Notes under the pieces: model-generated
What the model saw: the letters and a program-made list of their open reading frames with translations, nothing else
Database searches by the model: none
What the model was told of the DNA's origin: nothing
Shown here: positions 42,519 to 43,175 of the stretch, one piece after another
Layout of the letters: each line of letters opens with the position of its first letter
Position numbering within the stretch: the first letter of the stretch is position 1
Translations under genes and position numbers: made by a program
From: Gammaproteobacteria bacterium
GTDB taxonomy: Bacteria; Pseudomonadota; Gammaproteobacteria; DSM-16500
Assembly (NCBI GenBank): GCA_013286215.1
Contig: JABDGC010000010.1
Location: forward strand, 1 to 43,175
Direction of reading: 5' to 3'
Length of the DNA: 43,175 nucleotides

Positions 42519-43175
42519 ATGGCAAAGAAGCCACAACAAAGAGATCTTATTATCGGTATCGATATCGGTACTTCCAAGGTCGTCACCTTGGTGGGTGAAG
42601 TGACATCCGATTCGCAGTTAAATATCATCGGTATGGGCTCGCATCCTTCACAAGGCTTAAAAAAAGGTGTTGTCGTTAATATTGAAACTACGGTTCAATC
42701 CATTCAACGCGCCGTCGAAGACGCTGAGTCTATGGCCGGTTGTGAAATTTACTCAGCTTACACCGGCATCGCCGGCAGCCATATTCGCAGCATGAATTCC
42801 CACGGCATTGTCGCCATCCGCGATCATGAGGTGACCCAAAGCGATGTAGAGCGCGTCATCGACGCGGCCAAGGCCATCGCGATCCCGGCGGATCAAAAAA
42901 TTCTTCATATTCTCCCGCAAGAATTCACCATTGATAATCAGGAGTCCATTCGCGAGCCCATCGGCATGGCGGGTGTGCGGCTTGAAGCCAAGGTCCATAT
43001 TGTCACCGGGGCTGTCGGCGCCGCCCAGAATATTGTGAAATGCCTGAAACGCTGCGGTTTAATCGCGAATGACATTGTTCTTGAGCAATTCGCTTCCAGC
43101 CAATCTATCCTGACGGAAGATGAAAAAGAACTGGGTGTTTGCATGATCGACATTGGCGGAGGAACCACGGACATT
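42519..43175 (+). CDS. ftsA: Cell division protein FtsA (3' end cut by window)
   Basis: This actin-like ATPase tethers FtsZ to the membrane. The first 219 codons are present, and the frame is open to the window edge. Visible features are the phosphate-1 motif IIGIDIGTSKVVTLVGEV (about residues 11-28), the FtsA-specific 1C subdomain (about 85-165, with YTGIAGSHIRSMNSHGIV and VTGAVGAAQNIVKC) and the start of the phosphate-2 motif CMIDIGGGTTDI at the edge. The ribosome-binding site is weak (GGAAA). ftsZ would be expected next, outside the window. Confidence 0.97.
   Translation, partial: MAKKPQQRDLIIGIDIGTSKVVTLVGEVTSDSQLNIIGMGSHPSQGLKKGVVVNIETTVQSIQRAVEDAESMAGCEIYSAYTGIAGSHIRSMNSHGIVAIRDHEVTQSDVERVIDAAKAIAIPADQKILHILPQEFTIDNQESIREPIGMAGVRLEAKVHIVTGAVGAAQNIVKCLKRCGLIANDIVLEQFASSQSILTEDEKELGVCMIDIGGGTTDI

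Noticed and set aside
1..43175. tRNA, rRNA, CRISPR arrays or transposase genes
   Set aside because: No cloverleaf-like sequence, regularly spaced repeat-spacer array or transposase-like protein was recognised on reading both strands; a tRNAscan or CRISPR search was not possible.

Overview
The window is chromosomal DNA of a gammaproteobacterium. The closest overall fit is a host-associated member of the Legionellales (Coxiella/Legionella/Berkiella type). This rests on gene content and arrangement: FadE-type acyl-CoA dehydrogenase, aroC next to prmB, nagZ next to a Pseudomonas-like hpt, rne divergent from rluC, both HrcA and sigma-32-type promoters in one heat-shock cluster, and a murC-murB-ftsQ-ftsA division cluster. 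Large eukaryote-like proteins sit among these core genes. The genus cannot be fixed from the sequence alone.

Layout. Bases 1-527 hold the end of yciB. Bases 652-4534 (minus strand) hold a eukaryote-like protein kinase, aroC and prmB. Bases 4713-10863 (plus) hold nagZ, hpt, fadE and a membrane alkaline-phosphatase-superfamily enzyme whose start overlaps the fadE stop. Then come htpG (plus), a REP-like repeat cluster, yajQ and a LysR regulator (minus). Bases 14921-17639 hold a glycine-rich multi-pass membrane protein gene, broken at a run of ten G and carrying a near-perfect 270-bp tandem duplication. Bases 17657-22639 (minus) hold pyrD, a fused eukaryote-type UMP synthase and rne. Bases 23087-24483 (plus) hold rluC and fur. 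recN and nadK (minus) diverge from hrcA-grpE-dnaK-dnaJ-greA-rlmE-ftsH-glmM (plus). A 780-residue predicted ADP-ribosyltransferase follows, then murC-murB-ftsQ-ftsA, with ftsA cut by the window end.

How the genes fit together. Most of the window is housekeeping. It covers protein quality control and heat shock (htpG, hrcA, grpE, dnaK, dnaJ, ftsH), pyrimidine synthesis (pyrD plus the UMP synthase), RNA metabolism (rne, rluC, rlmE, greA), the cell wall (nagZ, glmM, murC, murB) and division (ftsQ, ftsA). Three genes look accessory: the kinase (652-2238), the glycine-rich membrane protein (14921-17639) and the ADP-ribosyltransferase (36791-39133). The kinase and the transferase are visibly AT-richer than their neighbours and carry eukaryote-like domains, so they are candidate secreted effectors. 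Secretion itself cannot be read from the sequence.

The most novel item is the transferase. It has an R-S-ExE mono-ADP-ribosyltransferase signature, a possible ubiquitin-like N-terminal domain, and apparent initiation at a rare ATT codon. A dispersed palindromic repeat (three copies) and several sigma-32-like promoters, including one before rluC, are also recorded. I saw no tRNA, rRNA, CRISPR array or intact insertion sequence.
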